Shown in pieces: positions 1-11,005 of a stretch of 64,000 bases of DNA (position 1 is its first letter; every line of letters starts with the position of its first letter). Source of the stretch: Pelomonas sp. Root1444 (GTDB lineage Bacteria > Pseudomonadota > Gammaproteobacteria > Burkholderiales > Burkholderiaceae_C); contig NZ_LMFP01000033.1 in assembly GCF_001426885.1 (NCBI RefSeq), positions 110,753 through 174,752 of the forward strand, given 5' to 3'. A model generated the notes under the pieces. The model had not been told where the DNA came from and ran no database searches. It saw nothing but the letters and a program-made list of their open reading frames with translations. A program made the position numbers and the translations under genes.

Positions 1-2
1 CC

Positions 3-251
3 TGGGCGGCCGGCAAGGGCTGGCCGCGGCTGGAGACCTGGCTGCTCAATCACGCGCACTTCGGCCCCCACATCCGCGCCTGGCGCGAACGCGGCGCCGT
101 GCCGCGCCGGGCCAAGTGGATCGCCACGGTCATGATGTGCGGCAGCGCGCTGATGATGCAGTTCACGCCGCTGCCGCTATTCATCAGGATCGGCGTGCCG
201 GCCGTGATGGCGGCCGTGGCGATCTGGCTGTGGCGGCGGCCTGAATCCTAG
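3..251 (+). CDS. DUF454 (YbaN-like) small inner-membrane protein, 3' part
   Basis: This is the C-terminal 82 residues of a gene that begins before the window. The visible protein has the run LLNHAHFGPHIRAWRE, then PRRAKWIATVMM and two short hydrophobic stretches. This is the arrangement of the YbaN/DUF454 family, whose biochemical role is unknown. The stop TAG (249-251) overlaps the reverse-strand stop of the convergent oligopeptidase gene through the palindrome CTAG. Family assignment rests on the motif pattern only. Confidence 0.75.
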   Translation, partial: WAAGKGWPRLETWLLNHAHFGPHIRAWRERGAVPRRAKWIATVMMCGSALMMQFTPLPLFIRIGVPAVMAAVAIWLWRRPES

Positions 252-2299
252 GCCAGCAGGCCGCGGTCCTTGAGCATCGGCTCCACGACCGGGTCGCGGC
301 CCCGGAAGGCCCTGAACGCCTCGCCCGGCTCGCGGCTGTTGCCGCTCGAATAGATGCACTCGCGCAGCCGCGCGGCCACGCCGGCGTCGAAGACGTCGCC
401 GGCCTCGACGAACGCGTCGAAGGCATCGCAGTCCAGCACCTCGGCCCACAGGTAGACGTAGTAGCCCGCGGCATAGCCGGCACTGCTGAACAGGTGCTGG
501 AAGTGTGTCAGCCGGTGGTTCACGCCAACTTCGGGCGGCAGCTTCCAGCGCGCCAGCGTCTCGGCCTCGAAGGCAACGACGTCCGCCGGCGCCTCGGGCA
601 GCGCATGCGCCGCCATGTCCACGAGGGCGCTGGCGGTGTAGCGCAGCGTCTCGTAGCCCTGTCCGAACTGGCGCGCGGCCTGCACCTTGGCCAGCAGCGC
701 GTCGGGCAGCGGCTCGTCGGTCTGCCAGTGGCGCGCGAAGGTCTTGAGCACCTGCGGTTCGGCCATCCAGTGTTCGTAGAGTTGGGACGGCAGCTCGACG
801 AAATCGCGCAGCACCTGCGTGCCGGACAGGCGCTCATGCTCGACGTCGCTCAGCAAGCCGTGCAGGCCATGGCCGAATTCGTGGAACAGCGTGCGCACGT
901 CATCGAAGCTGAGCAGCGTCGGTTCGCCGGCCGCCCCGCGCGCGAAGTTGTTGTTGTTCAGGATGACGGGCGTGGTGCCGAGCGCGCGGCTCTGGTTGCG
1001 CAGCGCGTTCATCCACGCACCGCTGCGTTTGGTCGGCCGGGCGAAGTTGTCCTGCAGGAAGAGGCCGCTCAAGCGACCGGCCGCATCCAACACCTCGTAG
1101 GCGCGCACGTCGGGGTGATAGCCCGCGATGTCGGGCCGCGCCTTGAACTGCAGGCCGAACAGGCGGCTGGCGCAGTCGAACATCGCCGCCACCATGCGGT
1201 CCAGCGAGAAATAGGGTTTGACCTCAGCCTCGTCCAGCTCGAAGCGGGCGCGCTTGGCCTGCTCGGCGTAGAAGCGCCAATCCCAGGGCGCCAGCGCATG
1301 CGTGGCGCCGGCCGCGGCCATGGCGCCCTGCACGGCCTCGCGCTCGCGCGCCTGCGCAGCCAGGGCCGGTTGCCAGACGCGCTCCAGCAGGCCCATGACG
1401 GCACCCTGGCTGCGCGCCATCGTGTCTTCCAGCGCGTAGTCGGCGTAGCAGGCGTGGCCGTGCAGCCGGGCCTGCTCGGCACGAAGCGCCAGGATCTCGC
1501 GGCAGATGGCGCGGTTGTCGGTCGCGCCGGTGTCGTCACCGCGGCCCACCCAGGCGCGCCAGGCCTGCTCACGCAGGTCGCGGCGCGCGCTGAACGACAG
1601 GAAGGGCACGATCAGCGAGCGCGACAGCGTGATGACATGGACGCTCCCGCCGTCCACCTCGCCCAGCCCGCGGTCCACGGCCGCCTGGCGCGCCGCCGCT
1701 CGCAAGAAATCCGGCAGGCCGGCCAACTCGTCCTCGGTGGCCAGGCGCAGCTGGTAGCCGTTCTCCGCCGCCAGCACGTTCTGCGCGAAGCGCGTGTTCA
1801 GCTCGGCCAGGCGTGACATGACGGCGGCATAGCGCGCCTTGGCCTCGGGCGCCAGACGGGCGCCGGCGCGCAAGAAGTCCAGGTGCACGCGCTCCAGCAA
1901 CCGGCGTTGCTCGGCGCCGAGGCCCAGGCGTTCACGCTGCTCGAACAGCGCCTCGATGCGCGCAAACAGGCCGGCGTGCATGTAGACGGCGCTGTTGTGG
2001 GCGGCCAGTGGCGCGGCCAGCGCGCGCTGCACGGCCTGCAGCTCGGGCGACGTGGCCGACGCCGCCAGCGTGTAGAAGAGGTGCTCCAGCCGCGTGAGCC
2101 GGCGGCCGCTGGCATCGAAGGCGGCCACGGTGTTGGCAAAGCTCGGCGCCTCGGCCTGGGCCGCGATCGCGTCAATCTCGGCGCGGTGCTCGGCGAGGGC
2201 GGTGTCGAAGGCGGGCTGGAAATGCGCCGGATGGATGTCGGCGAAGGGCGGCAGGCCGTGTGGGCCGGCCCAGTCCTGCAGCAGCGGGTTGGTGCTCAT
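248..2299 (-). CDS. prlC: Oligopeptidase A, M3 family zinc peptidase
   Basis: A 683-residue cytoplasmic metallopeptidase that degrades short peptides, including cleaved signal peptides. The zinc motif HEFGH is at about residues 473-477, with the third ligand in DFVELPSQ about 25 residues on. Length matches E. coli PrlC (about 680). No signal peptide is visible, in line with a cytosolic location. The ATG at 2299 is preceded by GAAAGG. The gene has its own start downstream of the terminator hairpin that closes the neighbouring reverse-strand gene. Confidence 0.95.
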   Translation of the reverse strand: MSTNPLLQDWAGPHGLPPFADIHPAHFQPAFDTALAEHRAEIDAIAAQAEAPSFANTVAAFDASGRRLTRLEHLFYTLAASATSPELQAVQRALAAPLAAHNSAVYMHAGLFARIEALFEQRERLGLGAEQRRLLERVHLDFLRAGARLAPEAKARYAAVMSRLAELNTRFAQNVLAAENGYQLRLATEDELAGLPDFLRAAARQAAVDRGLGEVDGGSVHVITLSRSLIVPFLSFSARRDLREQAWRAWVGRGDDTGATDNRAICREILALRAEQARLHGHACYADYALEDTMARSQGAVMGLLERVWQPALAAQAREREAVQGAMAAAGATHALAPWDWRFYAEQAKRARFELDEAEVKPYFSLDRMVAAMFDCASRLFGLQFKARPDIAGYHPDVRAYEVLDAAGRLSGLFLQDNFARPTKRSGAWMNALRNQSRALGTTPVILNNNNFARGAAGEPTLLSFDDVRTLFHEFGHGLHGLLSDVEHERLSGTQVLRDFVELPSQLYEHWMAEPQVLKTFARHWQTDEPLPDALLAKVQAARQFGQGYETLRYTASALVDMAAHALPEAPADVVAFEAETLARWKLPPEVGVNHRLTHFQHLFSSAGYAAGYYVYLWAEVLDCDAFDAFVEAGDVFDAGVAARLRECIYSSGNSREPGEAFRAFRGRDPVVEPMLKDRGLLA

Positions 2300-2320
2300 G
2301 CGAGGGCCTTTCGATGGCGG

Positions 2321-2355
2321 AAAAGAAAAAGGGCCGCGTCCTGCCGGAGCGGCCC
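2321..2355 (-). terminator. Rho-independent terminator after the coiled-coil secreted protein gene
   Basis: Arms GGGCCGC (2331-2337) and GCGGCCC (2349-2355) form a 7-bp GC stem. On the reverse strand it is followed by a T-rich run (complement of 2321-2330). It sits between the stop of the 2385-3047 gene and the start of prlC, so the two are probably separate transcription units. Confidence 0.85.
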
Positions 2356-2384
2356 GTCGTCAGCGGTTCAGCGGCTGGCGGCGA

Positions 2385-3047
2385 TCACTTCGCGGCAGCA
2401 GCCTTTTCCTTGCGGATGGCCTTCTCGTCGTTTTCGTCGTAGGCCTTGTTCTGGCACTCGGCCTTCCACTTGTCGTTGGCGTCGAAGTGCTTCTCGGTGC
2501 GGTCCTCGATGGCCTTGAACTGGGCGTCCAGCGCGTCGACCTTGTCGCCGAAGGCCTTGCGCTTGGCGCCCTGCTCGGCGTCGGCAGCCTTCACGGCCTC
2601 GAACATCGAGTTGAAGGCGGTCGTGCGAGCCTGGTAGGCCTCGTTGCGGGCCTTGAGCTCAGCCTTCTCCAGCTTGGGCGCCTCGGCCGTCAACGCGGCG
2701 TGGGCGGCCAGGATGCCTTCCTTTTCGGCCTTCACGTCGGCAATCTGCTTGGCCAGCGCGGCTTCGCCGGCTTCGACGGTGGCTTTCTCGGCCTTGAGCT
2801 GGTCGGCGCTCGCCTTGTAGGCGGCCTGCTCGGTCTTGATGGCCGCCGCCTCCTTGCTGTTGGCCTCCTGCTGGTCGATGCAGGAGCGCAGCTGCTCGCG
2901 CGTCATCAGCTTGGGCTTGGGCTTCTCGACGACCGGATTGGCGACCTTGTTGTTCTTCGGGTCGACCTTGGCATTGGGATTGTTCGTGACCTGTGCCTGC
3001 GCGGAGAAGGAGAAGACCAAGGCCAGTGGAAGAAGAATGCGTTTCAT
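2385..3047 (-). CDS. Secreted alanine/lysine-rich coiled-coil protein of unknown function
   Basis: 220 residues. A signal peptide (MKRILLPLALVFSFSAQAQ) gives predicted periplasmic export. A short Pro/Lys segment follows, then about 150 residues almost entirely Ala, Lys, Glu and Gln with heptad-like spacing, so a long helical coiled coil is expected. Two cysteines are seen, near residues 56 and 197. No catalytic motif is visible and I do not recognise a characterised family. A terminator follows directly. Confidence 0.8.
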   Translation of the reverse strand: MKRILLPLALVFSFSAQAQVTNNPNAKVDPKNNKVANPVVEKPKPKLMTREQLRSCIDQQEANSKEAAAIKTEQAAYKASADQLKAEKATVEAGEAALAKQIADVKAEKEGILAAHAALTAEAPKLEKAELKARNEAYQARTTAFNSMFEAVKAADAEQGAKRKAFGDKVDALDAQFKAIEDRTEKHFDANDKWKAECQNKAYDENDEKAIRKEKAAAAK

Positions 3048-3166
3048 GACGAGGGCGCAACCCGGGGTTGCGAAGGTTCGGAACGGAGGGCGGCAATGAT
3101 GCCATGAGGCTTCACCGCGATAATCGCCGGCTGCTCTTCGTTACAGGGGGTCTCCGCCCTCCCCGC

Positions 3167-3723
3167 ATGGCGCTCAAAGCCACCATCCACAAAGCCCAGC
3201 TCCAGATCGCCGACATGGACCGCCATGTCTACGGCGACCATGCCCTGACGATCGCCCGCCACCCGAGCGAGACCGACGAGCGCATGATGATCCGCGTGCT
3301 GGCCTACGCCCTCAACGTGACGGCCGACGACCACAACGGCCGGCTCGAATTCACCAAGGGGCTGTCCGACGTGGACGAGCCCGACCTCTGGCAGCTCGAC
3401 CTCACGGGCGAGGTACAGCACTGGATCGACCTCGGCCAGCCCGACGAGCGCCGGCTGATGAAGGCCCATGGCCGCGCCCGCTGTGTCAGCGTCTACAGCT
3501 TCGCGTCCAGCACGCCGGTGTGGTGGGCCGGCATCGAGAACAAGCTGACCCGCGCACCGCGCCTGGCGGTCTGGCAGATCCCGGCCGAGCAGTCCCAGGC
3601 GCTGGCGGCGCTGGCCGAGCGCAGCATGCAGCTGCAGATCAGCATCCAGGACGGCAGCATCTACGTGTCGACGGCAAGCGCCTCGGTCGAGATCCATCCC
3701 GTCGCATTGAAGGCGGCCGCGGA

Positions 3724-3727
<4 letters not shown>
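3167..3727 (+). CDS. yaeQ: YaeQ family protein
   Basis: 186 residues starting MALKATIHKAQLQIADMDRH, the usual YaeQ N-terminus; a longer in-frame extension upstream has no family similarity, so the ATG at 3167 is chosen. YaeQ proteins have a PD-(D/E)XK-like fold; their function is unsettled (early RfaH-suppression claims were later questioned). Conserved blocks ARHPSETDERMMIRVLAYAL and WWAGIENKLTR are present. The stop overlaps the next start as ATGA, indicating translational coupling to the small acetyltransferase gene. Confidence 0.92.
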
Positions 3728-5595
<1,868 letters not shown>

Positions 5596-5644
5596 GGCTC
5601 TCCTCGCCTGGATCCCTCGCGCGACCGATTCCGACGGACGGGGC

Positions 5645-6730
5645 TTAAACCACCACCGGCTCCGGCTCCAGCCGGATGCCAAAACGTCCATACACGCTCT
5701 CCTGAATCGCCCGCGCCAGCGTGACGACCTCGGCGCCACGAGCCTCGCCCTTGTTGACGAGCACCAGCGCCTGCTTCTCGTAGACCGCCGCGCCGCCCAC
5801 GGCCTTCCCCTTCCAGCCGCAGGCGTCGATCATCCAGCCGGCGGCCAGCTTCACGCTGCCGTCGGGCATCGGGTAGTGCACGATGCCGGGGTCGCGGCCG
5901 ATGATGTCCTTGCACTGCTCGGCCGTGACGACGGGGTTCTTGAAGAAGCTGCCGGCATTGCCGATGACGGCCGGGTCGGGCAGCTTGGCGCGGCGCACGG
6001 CGACGATCCAGTCGTAGATCTGCCGCGCATCCGGCGCCGTGATGCCGGTCTCGGCCATCTTGCGCTCGATCTCCAGGTAACCCAGCACCGGTTGCCAGGG
6101 CTTGGGCAGGCGAAAGCGCACCTTCGTGATGACGCTCTTGCCCGCCAGCCCGCCGAAGTCGCTGTGCTTGAACACGCTGTCCCGGTAGCCGAAGCGGCAG
6201 ACCTCGGCCGGCAGCAGCGCCGGCCGGCCGGTGACGAGGTCCATCACCTCCACCGCCTCCAGCCGGTCCTTGACCTCGATGCCATAGGCGCCGATGTTCT
6301 GCACCGGCGCCGCGCCCACCGTGCCCGGGATCAGCGCCATGTTCTCCAGGCCTGGGAAGCCGTGGTCCAGTGTCCAGGTCACCAGCTCATGCCAGACCAC
6401 GCCAGCGCCGGCCTCGACGATCCAGGCGTCGTCGCGCTCCTCCAGCAGTCGGATGCCAGCAATCTCCACCTTCAGCACGACGGCCTCGACGTCCTTGGTC
6501 AGCACCAGGTTGCTGCCGCCCCCCAGCACGAACTTGGGCGCCCGGCCCAGCTCCGGGTGGTCGACGACACGGCGCACGTCCGCCGCCTCGCGGATGCGCA
6601 CCAGGCGCTTGGCCACGGCAGGCAGCGCGAAGGTGTTGTAGGGCTTGAGATTGACGTCCGTCTCGATGGAAAGGGGAATCGGCACCGCTTGGGGCACTCC
6701 GTTCGAGGGGGGCTGTGAAGGCATGGACAT
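5645..6730 (-). CDS. murB: UDP-N-acetylenolpyruvoylglucosamine reductase
   Basis: 361 residues. FAD enzyme that reduces UDP-GlcNAc-enolpyruvate with NADPH to UDP-MurNAc in peptidoglycan synthesis; cytoplasmic. Flavin-binding motifs [10 protein letters not shown] and [19 protein letters not shown] are present. FGYRDSVFK and [10 protein letters not shown] (with the catalytic Ser) mark the E. coli type. The start at 6730 has an alternative Met two codons in. Divergent from yajQ across about 75 bp. Confidence 0.96.
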   Translation of the reverse strand: MSMPSQPPSNGVPQAVPIPLSIETDVNLKPYNTFALPAVAKRLVRIREAADVRRVVDHPELGRAPKFVLGGGSNLVLTKDVEAVVLKVEIAGIRLLEERDDAWIVEAGAGVVWHELVTWTLDHGFPGLENMALIPGTVGAAPVQNIGAYGIEVKDRLEAVEVMDLVTGRPALLPAEVCRFGYRDSVFKHSDFGGLAGKSVITKVRFRLPKPWQPVLGYLEIERKMAETGITAPDARQIYDWIVAVRRAKLPDPAVIGNAGSFFKNPVVTAEQCKDIIGRDPGIVHYPMPDGSVKLAAGWMIDACGWKGKAVGGAAVYEKQALVLVNKGEARGAEVVTLARAIQESVYGRFGIRLEPEPVVV

Positions 6731-6749
6731 GGGACAATTTTTGGACGTC

Positions 6750-6764
6750 TTGCGCGGAGCGCAA
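6750..6764. promoter_or_regulatory. Inverted repeat in the murB/yajQ divergent intergenic region
   Basis: TTGCGC-GGA-GCGCAA is a perfect 6-3-6 inverted repeat, followed by an A/T-rich stretch. Its position between two divergent genes suits an operator, or a 5' UTR hairpin of yajQ. No known regulator consensus is recognised. Confidence 0.35.
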
Positions 6765-6804
6765 ACGGCAAAATTTTCGCAGACCCTTTACCCCCCGACT
6801 GCAA

Positions 6805-7293
6805 ATGCCCAGCTTCGACACCGTTCTCGAGCCCGACCACGTCAAGATCCGCAACGGCGTGGACAACGCCATCAAGGAAATCGGCACCCGCTTCGACTTC
6901 AAGGGCACCAGCGCCAAGGTCGAATTGAAAGACAAGGAAATCCACGCCACCGGCGACAGCGAGTTCCAGCTGGAGCAGATCGAGGCCGTGCTGTACGGCA
7001 AGCTGACCAAGCAGGACGTCGTCATCAGCTTCCTCGACAAGGCCGAAAAGATCGAGAAGCTCGGCGGCGACAAGGTGCGCCAGGTCTACAAGATCAAGGA
7101 AGGCATCGAAGCCGCCCTCGCCAAGAAGATCGTCACGTCGCTAAAGGACAGCAAGCTCAAGGTCCAGGCCAGCATCCAGGGCGACGCCGTGCGCGTGACG
7201 GGCAAGAACCGCGACGACCTGCAGACGGCCATCGCGCATCTGAAGAAGAGCTTCAGCGACACGCCGCTGACCTACAACAACTTCCGCGACTGA
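6805..7293 (+). CDS. yajQ: YajQ family cyclic-di-GMP/nucleotide-binding protein
   Basis: 162 residues, the size of E. coli YajQ. The start [20 protein letters not shown] is the canonical N-terminus, so the ATG at 6805 is preferred over an upstream in-frame start. Further blocks are GTRFDFKGT and [20 protein letters not shown]. The family binds nucleotides; a Xanthomonas member binds cyclic di-GMP and acts with a transcription factor. No such partner is visible here. Confidence 0.95.
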   Translation: MPSFDTVLEPDHVKIRNGVDNAIKEIGTRFDFKGTSAKVELKDKEIHATGDSEFQLEQIEAVLYGKLTKQDVVISFLDKAEKIEKLGGDKVRQVYKIKEGIEAALAKKIVTSLKDSKLKVQASIQGDAVRVTGKNRDDLQTAIAHLKKSFSDTPLTYNNFRD

Positions 7294-7298
7294 ACGGG

Positions 7299-7952
7299 AT
7301 GCGCCGCTTCGCGCCCCTGCTCCTGCTGCTGGGCTTCGGCCTCGCCGGGGCGCAGCCGCTGCCCGCCGCGCCGCCCCAGGTGCAGCTCAACGGCATGCTG
7401 GGCGCGCGCGTGGCCTTGCTGGTCATCGACGGCGAGGCGCGCACCGTGGAGGTGGGCGCGTCCGTCAAGGGCGTCAGGCTGTTGGCACTGGAGGACGGCC
7501 GGGCCGTCGTCGAGGTTGGCGGCCGCCGCCAGACGCTGGCGCTGGGCGCCGCCCCCGGGCGCATCGTGGCGCCTGCCGTGGCGCCGCGCCAGATCACGCT
7601 GCCCATGGGCGCGGGTGGCCACTACACGACCATCGGCACGATCAACGGCCAGGTCACGAGCTTCCTGGTCGACACCGGCGCCACCGCCATCGCCATCAGC
7701 CAGATCGAAGCCGAGAAGCTTGGCCTGCGCTATCTCTACGGCAAGCGCATCGTCACGCACACCGCCAACGGCACCGTGCCGGCCTACCTGATCGATCTCG
7801 CGGTCGTTCAGATCGGCAACGTCCAGGTCCGCAATGTCGAGGCCATCGTCATCCCCGGCCAGATGAGCCACGTGCTGCTGGGCAACAGCTTTCTGAACCG
7901 CTTCCAGATGCGCCGCGAGAACGATGTCATGACCTTGGAGCTGCGGTACTGA
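7299..7952 (+). CDS. Retropepsin-like (clan AA) aspartic protease, exported
   Basis: 217 residues. Signal peptide at about residues 1-19, a beta-rich middle, then a single-lobe aspartic protease domain from about residue 100. The active-site triad FLVDTGATAI has Asp125. The late LLGNSFLNRF block is typical of the TIGR02281-like family of bacterial single-domain retropepsins, which would act as homodimers. Substrate unknown. Starts 5 bp after the yajQ stop. Confidence 0.85.
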   Translation: MRRFAPLLLLLGFGLAGAQPLPAAPPQVQLNGMLGARVALLVIDGEARTVEVGASVKGVRLLALEDGRAVVEVGGRRQTLALGAAPGRIVAPAVAPRQITLPMGAGGHYTTIGTINGQVTSFLVDTGATAIAISQIEAEKLGLRYLYGKRIVTHTANGTVPAYLIDLAVVQIGNVQVRNVEAIVIPGQMSHVLLGNSFLNRFQMRRENDVMTLELRY

Positions 7953-8030
7953 GCGGAAGGGGCCTGATCGGGCGCGCTTCTGCAAGAATCCGCCGCCCCT
8001 CTCCGCCGTCCTCGTCCGCCGGCCCCTTCG

Positions 8031-10838
8031 ATGACCCGACACCCCGCCTCGCTATCCGGCCTGCTGGCCGCCCTGCTGATTGCCGTCGCGCCGGTTGCCG
8101 AAGCCCAGGACGCTGCCAAGGCGGCGCGTTTCTACGAGGACGCGCTGCAACGCTACGAGAAGCGCGACATTCCCGGCGCCATCGTGCAGCTGAAGAATGC
8201 GTTGCAGGCCGACAAGAGCCAGTTGCCGGTGCATGTGCTGCTCGGCAAGGCCCTGCTGGCCAACAGCCAGCCGACCGCGGCCGAGTTCCAGCTCGGCGAG
8301 GCCATCCGCCTGGGCGTCAACCGCGCGGAGGTCGCCGTCGCGCTGGCCATGGCGATGAACAACCAGGGCAAGCAGCCGCAGATGCTGGAAGACCCGCGCC
8401 TGCAGCCCGCCGGCCTGCCGCCCGGCATCCAGCAACCGCTGTTGCTGGAGCGCGCGCTGGCGCAGTCCGATCTCGGCGACATCAAGTCGGCGCTCGCCAC
8501 CGTCCTGCAGGCCCGCGGGCTCAACGCGGCCGAACCCAACACCTGGATCGCCGAAGTGCCGCTGCGCGTGCGCAACCGGCAGTTCACCGAGGCGCTGGCT
8601 GCTGCTGACCAGGCCCTCAAGCTCGCCCCCGACAACGCCGAAGCCCTGTACCAGAAGGGCGCCGCATTCCATGCGATGAACCAGGTGACGCAGGCGCTCT
8701 CGGCCTATGAACGTGCCATCCAGGTCCAGCCCACGCATGCCGAGACCCGCCTGGCCCGCGCCGGCCTGCTGATCGACCTCAACCGTGACGCCGAAGCGCT
8801 GGCCGAGGTCGACGAGCTGCAGCGCATCAAGCCCAACGACCCGCGCGGCACCTACCTGCGCGCCCTGCTGGCCGACCGCGCCGGCAACGCCGCGGCGGCC
8901 AAGACCGCGTTGAAGAAGATCACCGAGCTACTGGACCCCGTCCCCATCGAGTACATCCGCTACCGGCCGCAGTTGCTGATGCTCAATGGCCTGGCCCACT
9001 ACAGCCTCGGCGAGCTGGAGAAGGCCAAGCCCTTCCTGGAACTCGCCACCCGGCAGCAGGCCGGCAACCCGCTGGTCAAGCTGCTGGCCCATGTGGCGAT
9101 CGCCGAGTCCAACGCGAACCGCGCCGGCGAGCTGCTCGAAGGCTACGTCAAGGCGCACCCGGGCGATGGCCAGGCCCTGCTGATGCTGGCTTCGGTGCAC
9201 ATGAACCAGGGCAAGCATGCCCGCGCCGTCGCGCTGATGCAGGAGGCGCTCAAGGCCAAGGACTCCGCCGACTACCGCACCGCGCTGGGCCTCTCGCTGC
9301 TGCAGAGCGGCAAGGCGGCGCTGGGCGCCGATGAACTTGCCAAGGCCTACCAGGCCGATCCCAAGCAGACCTACGCGGGCCTCGCGCTGGCCACCGTGCA
9401 TCTGCGCGAAGGCCGGGTCGCCAAGGCCCTCGCCGTGGCCGATGGCCTCGTCCGCGCCAATCCGGACAACGCCACCGTGCTGATGGTGCAGGCCTTTGCG
9501 AAGGCACAGGCCGATGACCCTGCCGGCGCCCGGGCCGGCTACGAGAAGGCCCTCCAGCTCGACCCCAACCTGATCGACGCCAAGCTCGGCCTCGCGCGGC
9601 TCGACGGCAAGACGGGTCATTTCGACGCCGCCAACCGCCGCCTGCGCGACCTGCTGAAGACGCAGGAACGCAACGTCAACGTGCTGTTGGAGCTGGCGCT
9701 GCTGCACGAACTCTGGGGCAAGCCCGATGAGGCGCTCAAGTGGCTGGAAAGCGCTGCCGCCGCCAGCGGCGCGCGTGAAACCCGTGCCGATTTCGCCCTC
9801 GTTGCCTGGCACCTGCGCACCCGTCAGCCGGGCCGAGCGGTCGAGGCCGCCAAGATCCTGCTGGGCAAGCTCCCGGAGGACGTCGAGGCCCTGCTGGCCT
9901 ATGCCGGGGCCCAGGCCGCCAATGGCGATCCTGCCGGCGCCAAGACGACCCTGACGAACGCCGGCCGTCGCGCAGCCTTCGACGCGCCGCGCCTCGTCGA
10001 AGTGGCGCGCCAGCAGATCGCCGTGAAAGACCTCTCCGGCGCGGCCTACAACCTCGACAAGGCATTGACCGCCGCGCCCGACGCCGTCCCGGCGCTGGCC
10101 ATGATGTCCAGCGTGAACCTCGCCCAGGGCGATGCAGCGGCGGCAGAACGTCGCGCCCGGCAGGTCATCCAGGCCAGCCCCAAGTCGGCCATGGGCTACA
10201 ACCTGCTGGCCGAGGTCGCGCATTTCCGCGGCCAATCCGATGTCGCGCTGGAGGCCCTGCGCAAGGCGCACGAGGCGGACAAGTCGCAGGCCAGCCTGTC
10301 CAAGCTGATGCGCGCGACCTTCAACCAGCATGGCGCCAAGCCGGCGCTGGAGCTGGGCGATACCTGGCTCAAGCGCAACCCGAACGACCTGGCCGTGCGC
10401 AGCGTCATGGCCGAGATCCAATTGCGCGGCAGCGACTTTGCGTCGGCGCGCAGGCAGTACGAAGCCATCCTGAAGCAACGGCCCAACCACGCGGAAACCC
10501 TGAACAACCTGGCCAACGTGCTGATGGAGACGCGCGATCCCGGCGCGGTGGCCATGGCCGAACGGGCCCTCAAGGCCGACAGTCAGAACCCGTTGCTGAT
10601 GGACACCGCGGGCTGGGCCAACCACCTGGCCGGCAACAACGACCGCGCCCTCCAACTGCTGCGCGAAGCACGCCTGCGCGCGCCGGACGTTGCAGACATC
10701 CGCTATCACCTTGGCGCGGTGCTGGCGAAGGTCGGTCGCGGTGCCGAGGCGCGCGAGGAATTGCAAGCCGCCTTGCGAGTCAATGTGAAGTTCTCGTCGG
10801 TCGAGGCGGCCCGCAAACTGCTGGCCACCCTCAACTGA
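8031..10838 (+). CDS. prsT: PEP-CTERM system TPR-repeat protein PrsT
   Basis: 935 residues. N-terminal signal sequence (to about AEAQ26), then tandem tetratricopeptide repeats along nearly the whole length, with repeated A-x-x-x-Y/L-x-x-A helices and PNNAEAL-like turns. Size and composition match PrsT (TIGR02917), a component linked to exosortase/PEP-CTERM surface sorting and exopolysaccharide. PrsT is often a lipoprotein; here no clear lipobox cysteine is seen at the end of the signal peptide. The next gene is a PEP-CTERM cargo protein, which supports the assignment. No exosortase gene is in the window. Confidence 0.88.
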   Translation: MTRHPASLSGLLAALLIAVAPVAEAQDAAKAARFYEDALQRYEKRDIPGAIVQLKNALQADKSQLPVHVLLGKALLANSQPTAAEFQLGEAIRLGVNRAEVAVALAMAMNNQGKQPQMLEDPRLQPAGLPPGIQQPLLLERALAQSDLGDIKSALATVLQARGLNAAEPNTWIAEVPLRVRNRQFTEALAAADQALKLAPDNAEALYQKGAAFHAMNQVTQALSAYERAIQVQPTHAETRLARAGLLIDLNRDAEALAEVDELQRIKPNDPRGTYLRALLADRAGNAAAAKTALKKITELLDPVPIEYIRYRPQLLMLNGLAHYSLGELEKAKPFLELATRQQAGNPLVKLLAHVAIAESNANRAGELLEGYVKAHPGDGQALLMLASVHMNQGKHARAVALMQEALKAKDSADYRTALGLSLLQSGKAALGADELAKAYQADPKQTYAGLALATVHLREGRVAKALAVADGLVRANPDNATVLMVQAFAKAQADDPAGARAGYEKALQLDPNLIDAKLGLARLDGKTGHFDAANRRLRDLLKTQERNVNVLLELALLHELWGKPDEALKWLESAAAASGARETRADFALVAWHLRTRQPGRAVEAAKILLGKLPEDVEALLAYAGAQAANGDPAGAKTTLTNAGRRAAFDAPRLVEVARQQIAVKDLSGAAYNLDKALTAAPDAVPALAMMSSVNLAQGDAAAAERRARQVIQASPKSAMGYNLLAEVAHFRGQSDVALEALRKAHEADKSQASLSKLMRATFNQHGAKPALELGDTWLKRNPNDLAVRSVMAEIQLRGSDFASARRQYEAILKQRPNHAETLNNLANVLMETRDPGAVAMAERALKADSQNPLLMDTAGWANHLAGNNDRALQLLREARLRAPDVADIRYHLGAVLAKVGRGAEAREELQAALRVNVKFSSVEAARKLLATLN

Positions 10839-10885
10839 GGGGGAAAAGCCGCCGCGATCCGTGTCGGTCGTTCTTACAATCCGCA

Positions 10886-10916
10886 ACGTTTTAGATCTGT
10901 ACTTTTAGTAAATCGT
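10886..10916. promoter_or_regulatory. A/T-rich imperfect inverted repeat upstream of the PEP-CTERM gene
   Basis: ACGTTTTA (10886-10893) and TAAATCGT (10909-10916) match in 7 of 8 paired positions, in an unusually A/T-rich patch. It lies just upstream of the sigma-54 promoter and could be the site for the activator that such a promoter needs. Confidence 0.35.
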
Positions 10917-10938
10917 TGATCTGGAATGAATTTTCCTC

Positions 10939-10956
10939 CTGGCATCAGGTTTGCTT
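10939..10956 (+). promoter_or_regulatory. Sigma-54 (-24/-12) promoter of the PEP-CTERM gene
   Basis: CTGGCATCAGGTTTGCTT contains GG (10941-10942), exactly ten bases, then GC (10953-10954), matching the TGGCA-N-TTGC sigma-54 pattern. It predicts transcription from about 10965, 40 bp before the start codon. PEP-CTERM systems are known to include PrsK/PrsR, whose regulator is of the sigma-54 activator type, so the site fits its context. Confidence 0.7.
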
Positions 10957-11005
10957 CAGCGTTACAGACCCTTTCAGCAACTCGAAGAACCAAAGAGGAA
11001 ACCCA

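Noticed and set aside
494..1816. Long forward open frame (440 codons) opposite prlC
   Set aside because: It is the antisense of a clear M3 peptidase; composition is His/Gln/Arg-rich as expected of a high-GC shadow frame.
7958..7985. Second sigma-54-like site upstream of prsT
   Set aside because: A GG-N10-GC pattern can be drawn in CGGGCGCGCTTCTGC, but the flanking TGGCA and TTGC elements are missing.
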